NCBI GenBank assembly: GCA_029465975.1
Contig: CM055745.1
Coordinates: 1,997,788 to 2,061,787 of the forward strand
DNA: 64,000 bases
Direction: 5' to 3'
From: Dallia pectoralis
Lineage: Eukaryota > Chordata > Actinopteri > Esociformes > Umbridae
Shown here: positions 36,641 through 48,304 of the stretch, piece after piece
Layout: the number at the start of each line of letters is the position of its first letter
How positions within the stretch are numbered: the stretch's first letter is position 1
The notes under the pieces: generated by a model
Told to the model about the DNA's origin: nothing
The model's input: only the letters and a program-made list of their open reading frames with translations
Databases searched by the model: none
Translations under genes and position numbers: made by a program

Positions 36641-38632
36641 GTTGTCTAGTTGTCTTGTCTAGAGTCTGTTATTAGAGCAGTGTTCGTTCTAGTGTCAATT
36701 AGAGATGGGCCAGAACATCAAGCCAGTAGCTGGCCAACAATGAGTTCCTTCATAAAATAATAGCCAGACAAAATAGTTGTCAGACCCAGAGATAGAGACG
36801 CAGACATAAGCACAAAGACACACGTGCACGGACGTGGAAAAATAAAAGTCTGTCCTCCCTGTGATCTGCAGATCACAGGGACAGAGCATCAATAAACACA
36901 TCTTCCTGGACGCTGACTGGCAGTGGATGCAGCAGAAGCGAGAACGAGTCTGACTCATTTGTTCTGGTCCTGTGGTAAAGATTGCTGTCTCCACATGTTT
37001 GCTTTTATTTCCACACAACCCGTTCTGTGTTTATCCTCACGTCATCTCAGCTTCCCCAGAAGTGTATTCACGCGTTAACAGAACGATCCGGGGATTTGTA
37101 AGCGCGCGTACTGATCTCAGACCTTTGCACTCACACCCATATATACAGTATATGAACACACACAACACACACACAGTCTTACCAAACGTAATTGTGACAT
37201 AAAGACTGACTTCACAGAGATGGGGCAATTATCTTTAAGGTTTTCCTCAAACTTTCCAAATGACTACAGGCAGTGTCCAAAACAAATGAACTGAAAATAA
37301 TTTACCCACATATTTACAGCATTTGCACACAAGTAGACAAAACTACAAATATTTATGTTTCTTACTACAATCTATCCACAAGGAACTTACTTAAACTTCT
37401 TAACAGCTTTTTACGGAACTAAACTAAAATAAACTGTTCAATGGTTAAAAAGAAAATAAATAATTTATGTGTCTATGTACAAAAGAATAAAAGCCAGCGA
37501 TGGAAGAATTCTGCCACATTACTGACTAATATCAGGAGGATTATTTCAGGTTTTGTAATGACTGATTGAACATCGACAACAATTTGCACCAGGACAAAGG
37601 AAACTGTACCAGAAAAGTGATTAGGAGAATAGCCTTGTCAGCTCATTGGAGAATTGAGAGAAAGTTTAGCTTCCAAAGGTTCACCACAGCTATGTGCATC
37701 TGGAGACCATCGGCCCAGACTAGAGACTTGGCTCCTGTTCGGGTGCGTAGGGTAAATGTGGAAATGTCTGCACGGAAAAACAAGCTTTGAAATGTGGAGT
37801 CAGTTGTCTGATTGGGTGTTTTTTGTAGTGGCCAGGAGACACTGAAGTTATTGTTTGAGGACATCCTAAGAGCCTTCACACAAACCTTTATGTGAGGGAA
37901 ACGATCTGTGGGACGTAAAAAACGATGAACACCCTCGTCAGGATGGCACAGATTGGTCCCATATAACAACTCTATTGTTTATTTCAAGTATTAAATATGT
38001 ATGATTACATAAAATAGGAGTTTAAAGTCTCTCTGCTGTGCTGTATTCGATGTGGATACAATTGATGGTGGTTCCTCCATGCCGCTCTCAAAGTCAACCC
38101 ACGGTAATGGTTTCTCCTGTCTTGGGAGGCCACACAGTGCAAGAAGATGTGACAATGAACATCAGGAGCTGAAAGCCGTTATTCAGGAAAGACTGAGTGT
38201 CAACAAGTTATGATGAATGTTTTTACTGGCATCGGTGAATTAAGGGGCTTAAATTGTGCACACGCATACGCTCACGCACACGCTCACGCACACGCTCAAG
38301 CTCAGATAGCTCTCAGGTGTGTGGTCTCACAAACAAAGTCCATCTCAACACGCCGTTGTCAAATAAACGTACGCATTTGTGTCCATGAGTTGCCAGATCG
38401 TGACCAGAACACAGCCAGTCCAGTGGCATCTGTCTCTGAGCAGAACAAAGCACCATTGTACACTGTGGAATCCAGGGCAACCCACTGACCCGGAAGTCCA
38501 TTCAGCAGGTCCAAGTATTATCCCAGTCCACTGAAACCTGTGATGTGTTTACGGCTGCCTGGTGATATCCCTCCTGTTTTCCTGTCCCGGTTGCTATAGG
38601 GATGACTGACTGATCCATGCGGCCTGGGGAGG
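36641..38632. other. Intergenic DNA upstream of the hyaluronidase gene
   Basis: It contains a perfect 26-bp palindrome at 36856-36881, a (CA)n stretch near 37157-37172 and a short CACACGCTCACG array at about 38255-38297. Several short ORFs have no recognisable motif. The last few hundred bases should hold the promoter and 5' UTR; I see no certain element. Confidence 0.45.
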
Positions 38633-39559
38633 ATGGCTCTGATTGGCCGCTGTCTGCTGGCGGCCTTGTGGATTGGTCATCGGGTAGGGACCAATGGGGA
38701 GCAGGCTAAGCCTTCCCGAGCTCCTCTGATTCCTCACCGGCCATTCCTTGTGGTCTGGAACGCGCCCACTGAGTCCTGCCGCCATCGCTTCAAGGTGGAC
38801 CTGGACCTTAGCGTCTTTGACATCGTGGCCAACCTTAATGAAACCCTCAGCGGGCCAAATGTCACCATCTTCTACCACAGCCACCTGGGCTATTATCCGT
38901 ACTACTCCAGCACCGGGAATCCCATCAATGGAGGCCTGCCCCAGAACCAGAGCCTGTCCAAGCACCTGAGCAAGGCCAGAGCTGACATCGACAAGCTCAT
39001 ACCGCACAAGGACTTCCGAGGCCTGGGCGTCATCGACTGGGAGGACTGGAGGCCCCAGTGGGTTCGCAACTGGGGGTCCAAGGACATCTACCGCAACAAG
39101 TCCAAGGAACTGATGCGAAAGCTCCACCCGGATTGGCCCGAGAGCAAGGTGGAGAACGAGGCCAAGGAGGCGTTTGAGCGGTCCGGACAGGCGTTCATGA
39201 ACAACACCCTGCTGCTGGCGGACAGTCGCCGGCCCGACGGCCTCTGGGGCTTCTACCTGTTCCCCGACTGCTACAACTACGGGTACAAGACGCACCCGCG
39301 GCGCTACACGGGCGAGTGTCCCAACGTGGAGCACGTACGCAACGACCACCTGATGTGGCTCTGGAGGGAGAGCACGGCCCTGTACCCCTCCGTCTACCTG
39401 GACTACGAACTCAAGTCCTCCGCGAACACCGTCAAGTTCGTCCACTATCGCGTCAAAGAGGCCACGAGGATCGCGTCCATTGCCCGCGCGGACTACACTC
39501 TGCCTGTGTTTGTCTACTCCAGGCCGTTCTATGCCTACACGTTCACGGTCCTCTCAGAG
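38633..39559 (+). CDS. hyal4: Hyaluronidase coding exon 1, catalytic domain
   Basis: The start is the ATG giving MALIGRCLL; an ATG at 38617 is in another frame. The donor is CTCTCAGAG|gtgagg. It contains most of the TIM-barrel and the catalytic D135/E137. Large minus-strand ORFs over it are GC-driven shadows. Confidence 0.9.
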
Positions 39560-42503
39560 GTGAGGTTATTGGGAGACGGATCACTGTGGGTGTCAACCAA
39601 CAGATGGCCAATACATGGCTGGTTTTCGTGCACGTCAGCAAGTCATTGACAGCTTTTTTTAATTCATCCATATGTTGCCCAGTCTTTAAAGCATATTTCC
39701 CACATTACTTCTTGCATGATTTTTTTATTCATTTATTTCATTTAAATGTGTATTTCTATTTTTTTCTTCCCTTTTTCATTTTTTTCCTTTCATTTATTAA
39801 TTTAAACAAAACACAAGTACAATAAGTACAATCAAAACCTTATATTATACTCACATGGCTAAATCTGCCGGTTGTCCTGCAGGTGACCTCATAACTCTGT
39901 CTTCTTACGATGCACTTGGGGATGTACGATTACTCCAGAGCACTCATAGTTCTACTGAGATTTTCAAGTGCTACTTAAGTTACGATGCTTTTGGGAAACA
40001 GACCGTAATATTAAGATCAGTCGTACGATCGTTTTTACGATCAACTTAGGCTTACGATGCTTTTGGGAAACGCAGCCCTGGACTGTACAGATACAAATAT
40101 CTCCAGTTCCACCCGGAGCTCATTTTTATTTCGACAAAAGTATTATCGATGTGAACCACAGTGCAATCATAAACTAATAAAAATAATTATTATTTTCCCC
40201 ACCAATTTAATTAATAGTACATGCTGTAGAAGTAATTAAATATTTAAAATAAGCACTATTTCTGTACTACTCATTCCTGTGACCTATTGACCCTGTCCAC
40301 CGTGTCCCATATTTGACACTATCTTCACTCCAGTTCCTCACGGAAACCCACAGGAACCACAGGCATCCTGTTGCCATGGCAACCCTCTGCTTAACCCCCG
40401 AACACTGAGGAGGACCAAAAGTCCATGACCTCATCTCACAGTGTCTGATGACAGTGTTTGGAAAGTTGTTTTTTCTTGTTCCTCCTAGAGCGACCTGGTC
40501 CACACTATTGGAGAGAGTGCTGCACTTGGTGTCTCTGGAGTGGTGCTTTGGGGATCCTCTGAATATGCTCGAACCCAGGTAACATATATATATATAGAAC
40601 CCAGGTAACCAATATAGAACCCAGGTAACCAATATATATAGAACCCAGGTAACCAATATATGCTCGAATCCAGGTTCAATATAGAACCCAGGTAACCAAT
40701 ATAGAACCCAGGTAACCAATATATATAGAACCCAGGTAGCAAATATTTATAGAACCCAGGTAACCAATATATATAGAACCCAGGTAACCAATATATATAG
40801 AACCCAGGTAACCAATATATATAGAACCCAGGTAACCAATATATATAGAAAACCTGACCTATATGCTAAAACCTGACCTAATCCTAAAACTAGACCGAAT
40901 TCTAAAACCTGACCTAAAACTAGACCTAATTCTAAAACTAGACCTAATTCTAAAACCGGACCTATTTCTGAAACCTGACTTAATCTTAAAACTAGACCCG
41001 GTCCTAAAACCTGACCTAATCCTAAAATCTGACCTAATCCTAAAACTAGACCTAATCCTAAAATCTGACCTAATCCTAAAACTAGACCTAATCCTAAAAC
41101 TTGACCTATTCCAAAAACTAGGCCTAATCCAAAAACTAATCCTAAAACTAGACCTAATCCTAAAACCTGACCTAATCCTAAAACTAGACCTAATCGTAAA
41201 TAAAATGTGAAGATCTTGATCATAGACGAGGGTTTCACTGAGGATCCACATTATAGACAAATGTGTAAATTCCTGCCAAAGTGATTTTGGGGGAATTTAT
41301 GAACATGTTATTACCTGTATACTGTAAATGCTGTCTCGGATATTTGATTGGTTAGGGCTGGTTATTTAAAATACTAGGGAATAATCTGTTTTTCAGTTCC
41401 TGAGCAATGCACTAACCATAATCACTACCAGGTTTTAGCTGTAAGTGAGAACGTGAGTAAAAAACAAACAAACTGGTAATTAAAGTGATGTAGTGACGTG
41501 ATAGTTGGTTTCATTGTGGGACATTTAAGGCAGATTTTCCTCCAGCCAGTTCCCACTGTCTCATGTTTCGGGACAGTCATTGTGGTTTCTGGGATTATGA
41601 CATTTGAATAAGGACTGATTTATATCAGACAGAGGTGCGTCGCTGTCAGAAAAAGGACAGAGGGTGTTTCTGTGGGACACTAATCATCCTGTTTACCAGA
41701 GGTCCCGTATAAATCAAGAGTGGATGGAGATTTATATGAAGAATTTAAAAATCCTAGATCCCTTCTATATGTAAATTATGGTATTCCTAGCAGAATTATT
41801 CTGTGTATTAGATGGCCAATATATATATAAAACCTTGTTTCCCACAATTCCAGTTTTAGGGACATTGATAGAGAAACTCAGATTAGAAGTGATGGGATAA
41901 TAAGTACCTGAATTCAATAAAGGTACTGTAAGTAAAAGAAGCTAAGGTACCATTTCCAAAACTAGCAGCTATTGACTGTTAGCTATTTTTCACTGAAACA
42001 AATGATACACTTACTGTGTTTGTGCTCTGTCTGTGTACATTTACCTCCAGAGGAATTGCCTGACTGTGAAGAAGTACATTGACGGTCCTTTAGGTCACTA
42101 TGTAATCAACGTCACCTCGGCCGCCAAGCTGTGCAGCAAAGCTTTGTGCAAAAAAAACGGCAAGTGTGTGAGGAAAACACTCGACTCTGGGGCGTACCTT
42201 CACCTCAACCCCCGCTTTTTCCGCATCCACAGGAACCAGGGCTCCCGGGGGCCCCGCTTCCATGTGAGCGGCCATCTTAACAATCATGACATCCTGGACA
42301 TGAAGCACAAGTTCACCTGCCAGTGCTATCAGGGTTGGACCGGGGTCTACTGTGAGATGCCCCAGATGCCACCTCTTTCTCCCGTGCCCAGACCCGGAGA
42401 CAACAGCCTGCTGGGCGACATACTGGTCGTTATATCCCTGCACTTCTCCTGTCTCTGCGTCATCCTGTTCCTTATACTCATCATCAAATGTCTGATATTG
42501 TAG
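38633..42503 (+). CDS. hyal4: Hyaluronidase (HYAL4/SPAM1 type), three coding exons
   Basis: Glycoside hydrolase family 56 enzyme cleaving hyaluronan or chondroitin chains. Exons are 38633-39559, 40489-40578 and 42051-42503, all phase 0, giving 489 residues, a normal family length. A hydrophobic N-terminus (MALIGRCLLAALWIGHRVG) suggests a signal peptide. The family features are present in order: FLVVWNAPTESC, the catalytic GLGVIDWEDWRP with D135 and E137 as the acid/base pair, GLWGFYLFPDCYNYGY, VFVYSRPFYAY, SAALGVSGVVLWGSSE and an EGF-like cysteine cluster (FTCQCYQGWTGVYCE). The last ~28 residues are strongly hydrophobic, consistent with a GPI signal or membrane anchor. HYAL4 versus SPAM1 cannot be settled from sequence alone; both lie beside WASL in mammals. 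No disruption seen. Confidence 0.88.
39560..40488 (+). other. Hyaluronidase intron 1
   Basis: Intron with T-rich stretches and three related copies of a CTTACGATGCNNTTGGG-like motif (about 39905, 39979, 40051). No gene. Confidence 0.5.
40489..40578 (+). CDS. hyal4: Hyaluronidase coding exon 2
   Basis: The acceptor is gttcctcctag|AGC; it encodes SDLVHTIGESAALGVSGVVL and WGSSEYARTQ. The donor is GAACCCAG|gtaac. The bases around this donor are the unit of the adjacent array. Confidence 0.88.
40571..40850. repeat. 20-26 bp array built from the hyaluronidase exon-2 donor
   Basis: GAACCCAGGTAAC, the last 8 exon bases plus the donor, recurs downstream at 40597, 40617, 40641, 40684, 40704, 40728 (GTAGC), 40752, 40776, 40800 and 40824. 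A further copy at about 40660 repeats more of the exon (ATATGCTCGAATCCAGGTT). The spacer is AT-rich (CAATATATATA). Confidence 0.95.
40851..41205. repeat. 17-bp-type array, CCTAAAACTAGACCTAAT
   Basis: About 20 imperfect units alternate CTAAAACCTGACCTAAT and CTAAAACTAGACCTAAT. It follows the donor array directly. ORFs on both strands are artefacts. Confidence 0.92.
41206..42050 (+). other. Hyaluronidase intron 2, unique part
   Basis: No other feature recognised before the exon-3 acceptor. Confidence 0.6.
42051..42503 (+). CDS. hyal4: Hyaluronidase coding exon 3, EGF-like region and hydrophobic tail
   Basis: The acceptor is tacctccag|AGG; it encodes RNCLTVKKYIDGPLGHYVIN, the cysteine-rich EGF-like part and a hydrophobic C-terminus (VVISLHFSCLCVILFLILII). 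Stop TAG is at 42501-42503. Confidence 0.9.
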   Translation, partial: RNCLTVKKYIDGPLGHYVINVTSAAKLCSKALCKKNGKCVRKTLDSGAYLHLNPRFFRIHRNQGSRGPRFHVSGHLNNHDILDMKHKFTCQCYQGWTGVYCEMPQMPPLSPVPRPGDNSLLGDILVVISLHFSCLCVILFLILIIKCLIL

Positions 42504-42599
42504 AGTCAAAAGTGGCGTGTGTTTGATCATTCAAATGCACGAGAAGACGGCTAGAGTCAGCCACATGATATTCCATTGAAAGGGTCTGTGGTGTTTTGA

Positions 42600-43114
42600 A
42601 GAGTATGCTAAGTTAAGCTATTGTTCAAGTTATTATAATAAGAGTATGCTAAGTTAAGCTATTGTTCAAGTTATTATAATAAGAGTACGCTAAGTTAAGC
42701 TATTGTTCAAGTTATTATAATAAGAATATGCTAAGTTAAGCTATTGTTCAAGTTATTATAATAAGAGTATGCTAAGTTAAGCTATTGTTCAAGTTATTAT
42801 AATAAGAGTATGCCAAGTTAAGCTATTGTTCAAGTTATTATTATAAGAGTATGCCAAGTTAAGCTATTGTTCAAGTTATTATTATAAGAGTATGCCAAGT
42901 TAAGCTATTGTGTTAGCCGAATCAATGCTCATGGTATTATAATAAGAGTAGGCTAAGTTAAGCTATTGTGTTAGCCGAATCAATGCTCATGGTATTATAA
43001 TAAGAGTAGGCTAAGTTAAGCTATTGTGTTAGCCGAATCAATGCTCATGGTATTATAATAAGAGTAGGCTAATTTAAGCTAATGTGTTAGCCGAATCAAT
43101 GCTCATGTTATTAT
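42600..43114. repeat. 41/58-bp array in the hyaluronidase 3' UTR
   Basis: About eight 41-bp units (GAGTATGCTAAGTTAAGCTA, TTATAATAAGA) are followed by four longer ~58-bp units that add TGTTAGCCGAATCAATGCTC. Each unit has AATAAG, one base from AATAAA. Confidence 0.94.
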
Positions 43115-43120
43115 AATAAA
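43115..43120 (+). terminator. hyal4: Candidate hyaluronidase poly(A) signal
   Basis: AATAAA at the right edge of the 3'-UTR array, 612 bp after the stop. Confidence 0.55.
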
Positions 43121-43925
43121 GTGATGTAAGATGGTATTTGGAAAAACATGTTTTATGATGCTAGATGTTAGAATATTCTTTAACCCACCACATTAGCATA
43201 CTGATTCAAATATAAAAGTTAATATAACCATAAAAGTTAATAAAAACATACATAGATTGTTTTATTTGTATTTATTTCACCACATTTAACCATTAATAAT
43301 CATAATAGGTTATATACGTTTATAGTTGGTTTATACTTGAAGATCACTGGATGAAAAAACATTGGGAATCCTTTACTTCTTTTGTGGATAGAGGCAGGAA
43401 AAAAGATTTAGCTTAAGACTAAAATCCTTACAGAGAAGTTGCTAATGACTATTCTTTGTCATATATTATACCCAGTCCCCTCTGTAACACCTAATCAGTC
43501 AGTAAAACATATATTTAGTTGTCAGAAGGACATGTATCAGGTGGTCACACAGCCATTTAACGTAATAACTGGTCTATGACACATGACGAAACAATAGCAG
43601 CTTACATGGGGGTGTCCCATGGATTACCAAGGATTATGTTACATGTAAAGGCTTGGGCGGTGTAGTGTGTGTCCAGACACTTGTAGGTAAATAACAAGAG
43701 GAGTTGTTTTGATAGTGTTACTGAGAAAGTAGTTATAGGCCGGTTGCTGTACCAACACTACAGCCTTCTTCTATGGTACATTTACTAAATAAAGAGGAGA
43801 TCCGCAAGTTCTAGTTACATTTATGAACTAGAGTATATAGCTAAACTGTGATATCCCACCAAAACCCTAAATATGATATTGTTTCAATGCCAATGTTTGT
43901 AAGCAAAGCTAATTTCGACAAGCGT
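43121..43925. other. Intergenic DNA
   Basis: No gene or repeat recognised. Confidence 0.5.
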
Positions 43926-44475
43926 TACCTTCGTTATATAGAGCTAGCTTCAGAACATGGTTTTAACTCTTTAGTTGACTGTGGTCAGTTTTAGCTTCGT
44001 TACATAGAGCTAGCTTCAGAACATGGTTAACTCTTTAGTTGACCGTGGTCAGTTTTAGCTTCGTTATATAGAGCTAGCTTCAGAACATGGGTAACCTTAT
44101 AGTTAACCGTGGTCAGTTTTAGCTTCGTTATATAGAGCTAGCTTCAGAACATGGTTAACCCTTTAGTAAACCGTGGTCAGTTTTAGCTTCGTTATATAGA
44201 GCTAGCTTCAGAACATGGTTAACCCTTTAGTAAACCGTGGTCAGTTTTAGCTTCGTTACATAGAGCTAGCTTCAGAACATGGTTAACTCTTTAGTTGACC
44301 GTGGTCAGTTTTAGATTCGTTATATAGAGCTAGCTTCAGAACATGGGTAACCTTATAGTTAACCGTGGTCAGTTTTAGCTTCGTTATATAGAGCTAGCTT
44401 CAGAACATGGTTAACCCTTTAGTAAACCGTGGTCAGTTTTAGCTTCGTTATATAGAGCTAGCTTCAGAACATGGT
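43926..44475. repeat. 62-64 bp minisatellite
   Basis: Nine copies containing TTCGTTATATAGAGCTAGCT, TCAGAACATGGTTAAC and CGTGGTCAGTTTTAGC. Confidence 0.94.
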
Positions 44476-45027
44476 TTATTATTTAATCTTCCACGAACAT
44501 AAGTCCTAGATTAGATAAGCATTGGTAAAATAAACCTACAAGCGGTTTATCTGAAGTATCTAAATATCAACATTAATGCTGCAGACACCTGGAAATTACA
44601 CCATGTCTGTTTTCAATAGATAAACTTTTACCTTGTGAGAAATGAATATTTTTATTTGCCCTGTCACTTACTAAAAAACACAGAACATTCTGAGCACCCA
44701 CTCAAAAAGGTTGAAGGGTGACAGGACATCTAGCAGCTGGCTACAGACAATTGTGGTACCAGGAAGAGGCTATAGGATTTTTACACTACAGACTTGTTTC
44801 ATGACTTGTGACGGATGCGTCTAAAACAAGCAAAGACAAACCCATGTTCAGGAAGTAACAGCCAACTTGAAGCCCATGAGGACTTCAGGCCCGCATACTC
44901 CCAGGATATAATTGTGTTTACGTGTATAGGTCAGCGTGTCTCTGTTCGTCTGTCGGTACCACCACTATAATCACTCCAAACTTCATTGTCAAATACAACT
45001 TCATCCTAGCGTCAAACTAAAGCAACA

Positions 45028-45485
45028 GCCATATCACCCTATAGCCCAAGACTGGTTGCCCGCTGAAGCTAAGCAGGGGTGAGCCTGGTCAGTACCTGGA
45101 TTGGAGACCTCCTGGAAAAAACATCCTAATGCCCCAGTATAGTGACGGGGTCACTATGCTGTCAAAAAGCACTGTCCTTCGGATGAGACGTTAGGTCATT
45201 AAAAAACCCAAGATGTCCTTCCTTAAGAGTAGGGGTGTAACCCCGGCATCCTGGCCAAATTTGTCCTCTGTCCACCATGGCCTGCTAATCATCCCCATAC
45301 TAATTGGCTTCATCACCGTCTCCACCAGTAAGCTGGTGTGCGTTCTGGCGCAATATGCCTGGCGTTGTGTCATCCAGGTGGATGCTGCACATTGGTGGTG
45401 GTTGAGGAGATTCCCCCATACATGTAAAAGTGCTTTGAGTTCTCAGCAGAAAAGCGCTATATAAATGTGATGAATTATTATTATT
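45028..45485 (+). mobile_element. 5S rRNA-derived SINE (SINE3 type)
   Basis: The head matches 5S rRNA: GCCATATCACCCT, then the internal promoter boxes GAAGCTAAGCAGGGG (A box) and GTACCTGGATTGGAGACC (C box). The 3' end has AGCGCTATATAAATGTGATG and an (ATT)n tail, a common fish SINE/LINE tail. Flanking GTCAAACT occurs before (45011) and after (45486), a possible target-site duplication. ORFs inside it are not genes. Confidence 0.88.
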
Positions 45486-45493
45486 GTCAAACT

Positions 45494-47746
45494 GAATTTG
45501 CTTAATCTTTCCTTCACAGAGCTATCATTTAGCACTCACCACTAAGAGTAGGTTTTGACTAGCGAAACAGTCATTCAACTTCACACAGATACAGTGGCTA
45601 GCAAGTATTGAAACCCTTGATTGTTTCTCAAATTCTATTGAATTATAAATGGTACATTGACATTTAGAAAATATATTTAAAAAGACTGACTCAATATCAA
45701 TTATTGAAATTATAGACTCATTTTTTACAGGTTCTGAAAAAACGCTAGCAGTATATTTGTTATGGAAAAATATAAAATGCTCTTCCAAGTGGGACATTGG
45801 ACAGAAGTCATTGTGACCCAGAGTAAAAATTTTGGTCCATAAATCAAATGCCCTTTCAAATTAGCATCTATCCCAAAGTGCTTCATCAGATATCCAGTCT
45901 GAAACCACAAAGCAACAGGAAATGGATGCGTAATGACCAGGAGAAATTCCGATATAGGGTTGGAACCAAGAAAGAAATTTGTAGAAAGGCTGTAGTATGG
46001 CGATTCCTCTTCTGGCTGGAGAAGAATATAACCCTGACCTTTATGGACCATATCAATATTTTTGCATGAAAAACAGGTCAATAAATACCTATGGGCTGAG
46101 TCTTTCAACAATCCAGCTCCACAATCAAACGGACATTTGCAACCAGGTGGTCTGTGGGCAGATACAACAGTAATAGTCAGGTAGAAGCTTGGTCTGGAAC
46201 GCAACTAGGTGGAATTTGAAGAAGGAGAGCCAGGAGTCACCAGGCCAGGCATCAAGGAGTGGGCGAATTACTCCGGTCCTGCTAGATTTCAACTGGATAC
46301 TAGAGAAATAAGTATTGTGCTTATATAGTATATCTTGTTATTTTCCACAACACTAGCTGAGGTAACGGACTTTCTTCTTTAAGTTTGTCTTTTTATCTGT
46401 TTGTCTCTCATTTCTGCGGTTTGTCTATCCGAGAGGTAATTGTAGGAGGACGTTCAAGAGCTAAACATCAGATCCACCAATACACAAATACTTCACAAGG
46501 CCTAAAGAGCAACAACACAAATACATAGTGACATGTCTTTAGTGTTTGCTGTCCCTGCAGGCAGAGATATGAGAATATGTTTCACTTCTTGTATGTGACT
46601 GGACCATTTTTCTCAACACGTGGAGACAAAACCAAACCATGAAATGTGGCAAAAGGTAACTGTACATTAACCTTTTATCATTAAGTTTGTGTGAAATATT
46701 AATATTTAAGGTGATGAGTACAAACATAGTATTACAAGGTTTCGGATGTTATAGTGTTTAAAATCAAATTAAATGTTTGGAATTGGTGAAATACAAATAC
46801 ATTTATTTATTTCTGTTTCTATACCAACAAATAGAAAAAGGGGTTGGAAAGTTGGGGACATTTTTTTGGTTCCATGCTGCAGTATATGAAAGAAAACTTA
46901 TGTTTGAGCTTTCAGTTATGAAAACAGAAGATCAGGTCAGAATTCATTCAAATGACTAAACCAACAATATTTTCAAATAACTGACAAAACATTACAGAAA
47001 TCTGAACATTCTGAGAAACTGACTCACATGTGAATGTTGGAATATTTAATTACAAATCCCTTCATATATAACTTTTTCAAAATCATAAGAAGTCAAGTTT
47101 TTTTTACAGGTGTATGACAGCACAACTGAAATATAGTGACATTTGAATTTTATTGATTTTGCTAGATAACTGTTTATTTCAGCAAGAAAATTATATTACT
47201 ACTTCCCTTATTTTGCTCAAATCCAACAATCTAAAAATCATTGTCATTACACAGCGTTCACGCTTGAGAAAAGAAGGTTATGGCGACACTTAAAGCTGCA
47301 TTTCTGTTGAAGTATGTGTAGCCAAGAAACTTGCGTTTGTCCTTTCAAACATTAAGTCTTTGATCAGCTAAAGTAAGCCAGGCTTCCCATAAAAATGTCA
47401 ACTAATAAAAACCCTTTCTAAAACGACATGGTTGCGGTTTTAGCAAATTCTCCATAATGTTAAACTCTGCTAAATGTTAACTAGCTGGAGGTTAATTGTG
47501 ATAAACTGTTAACACAACAGAAACTTTGGTTGTGAACATTTTCATCATTGTAGCTTATATGAATAGATGATTTATGGTCAAATGGTTCTGAAATGGTGGA
47601 GGCAGATATTAGCTTTCTGTCTAACTTGCAGTTCAGTGATTGCTCAAACATGTGAAGGAATTAGTTGTCAACCACTATGTGAGTGTGATTGTTCAGTTTT
47701 CATCACATTAATGGAATAGTGTATGTAAAAGCTTATTGTCACAAAG
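45494..47746. other. Intergenic DNA, probably with old transposon remnants
   Basis: A 159-codon minus-strand ORF (45725-46204) and its plus-strand counterpart have no motif I know. CAGTGGCTAGCAAGTATTGAAA near 45590 resembles the ends of fish DNA transposons, but I could not find a partner end. Confidence 0.35.
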
Positions 47747-47754
47747 CCCTAAGG

Positions 47755-47957
47755 CAGGGATGTCAAACCGGTTCCATGGAGGGCCTAGTGTATGCAGGTT
47801 TTTGCACTCACCTTGTTCTTGATTGATTAATTAGGTCACTAATTGGTAAGGTTCTACCCTCTACTGGTTGTTTAGGTCTGAACTGGGAACTAATTTAAAT
47901 GAAAACCCAAAAACCTGCATACACTAGGCCCCCCGTGGAACCGGTTTGACACCCGTG
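47755..47957. mobile_element. hAT-type MITE with 8-bp target duplication
   Basis: A 203-bp element with terminal inverted repeats (CAGGGATGTCAAACCGGT at the left, the reverse complement with two changes at the right, continuing through the CTGCATACACTAGG region). It is flanked by a perfect direct repeat CCCTAAGG at 47747-47754 and 47958-47965. 8-bp duplications are typical of hAT transposons. It has no coding capacity. Confidence 0.9.
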
Positions 47958-47965
47958 CCCTAAGG

Positions 47966-48300
47966 CATGTTCTTAAAGCTTTTCTGAAACATACTTCCAA
48001 AATCAACAAATCAAAGAAATGCAGCACATAACTCAAACGCTGCATGTGACTCAAACACAGCAACAGAGATCAATGAACCAAAGTGGCCTTCACACACACA
48101 AACTAAATAGGCTCCCCAATAAGGGCAACACAAGACATCTGCCTGTAATTGGGAGGCAAACAAGAAACACAAATATCTAGAGGGCTGTGATTCTCTCATG
48201 GGCCTCTATGGCCACCATACGCTTCTGGTTCCTATAACAAACCATCTGCTTTAAAGCTTTACAAATGTATATTCTTATTACATTTACAGAGTCTGTTAAA
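47966..48300. other. Intergenic DNA
   Basis: Nothing recognised; a 62-codon ORF has no motif. Confidence 0.5.
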
Positions 48301-48304
48301 AGCA

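Noticed and set aside
37643..37969. 108-codon minus-strand ORF
   Set aside because: No motif recognised and no splice context; not supported as a gene.
38594..39445. 283-codon minus-strand ORF opposite the hyaluronidase exon
   Set aside because: Shadow of a GC-rich coding exon on the plus strand, which has clear family motifs.
45725..46204. 159-codon minus-strand ORF
   Set aside because: No recognisable motif, and the opposite strand is also open; probably an old repeat remnant.
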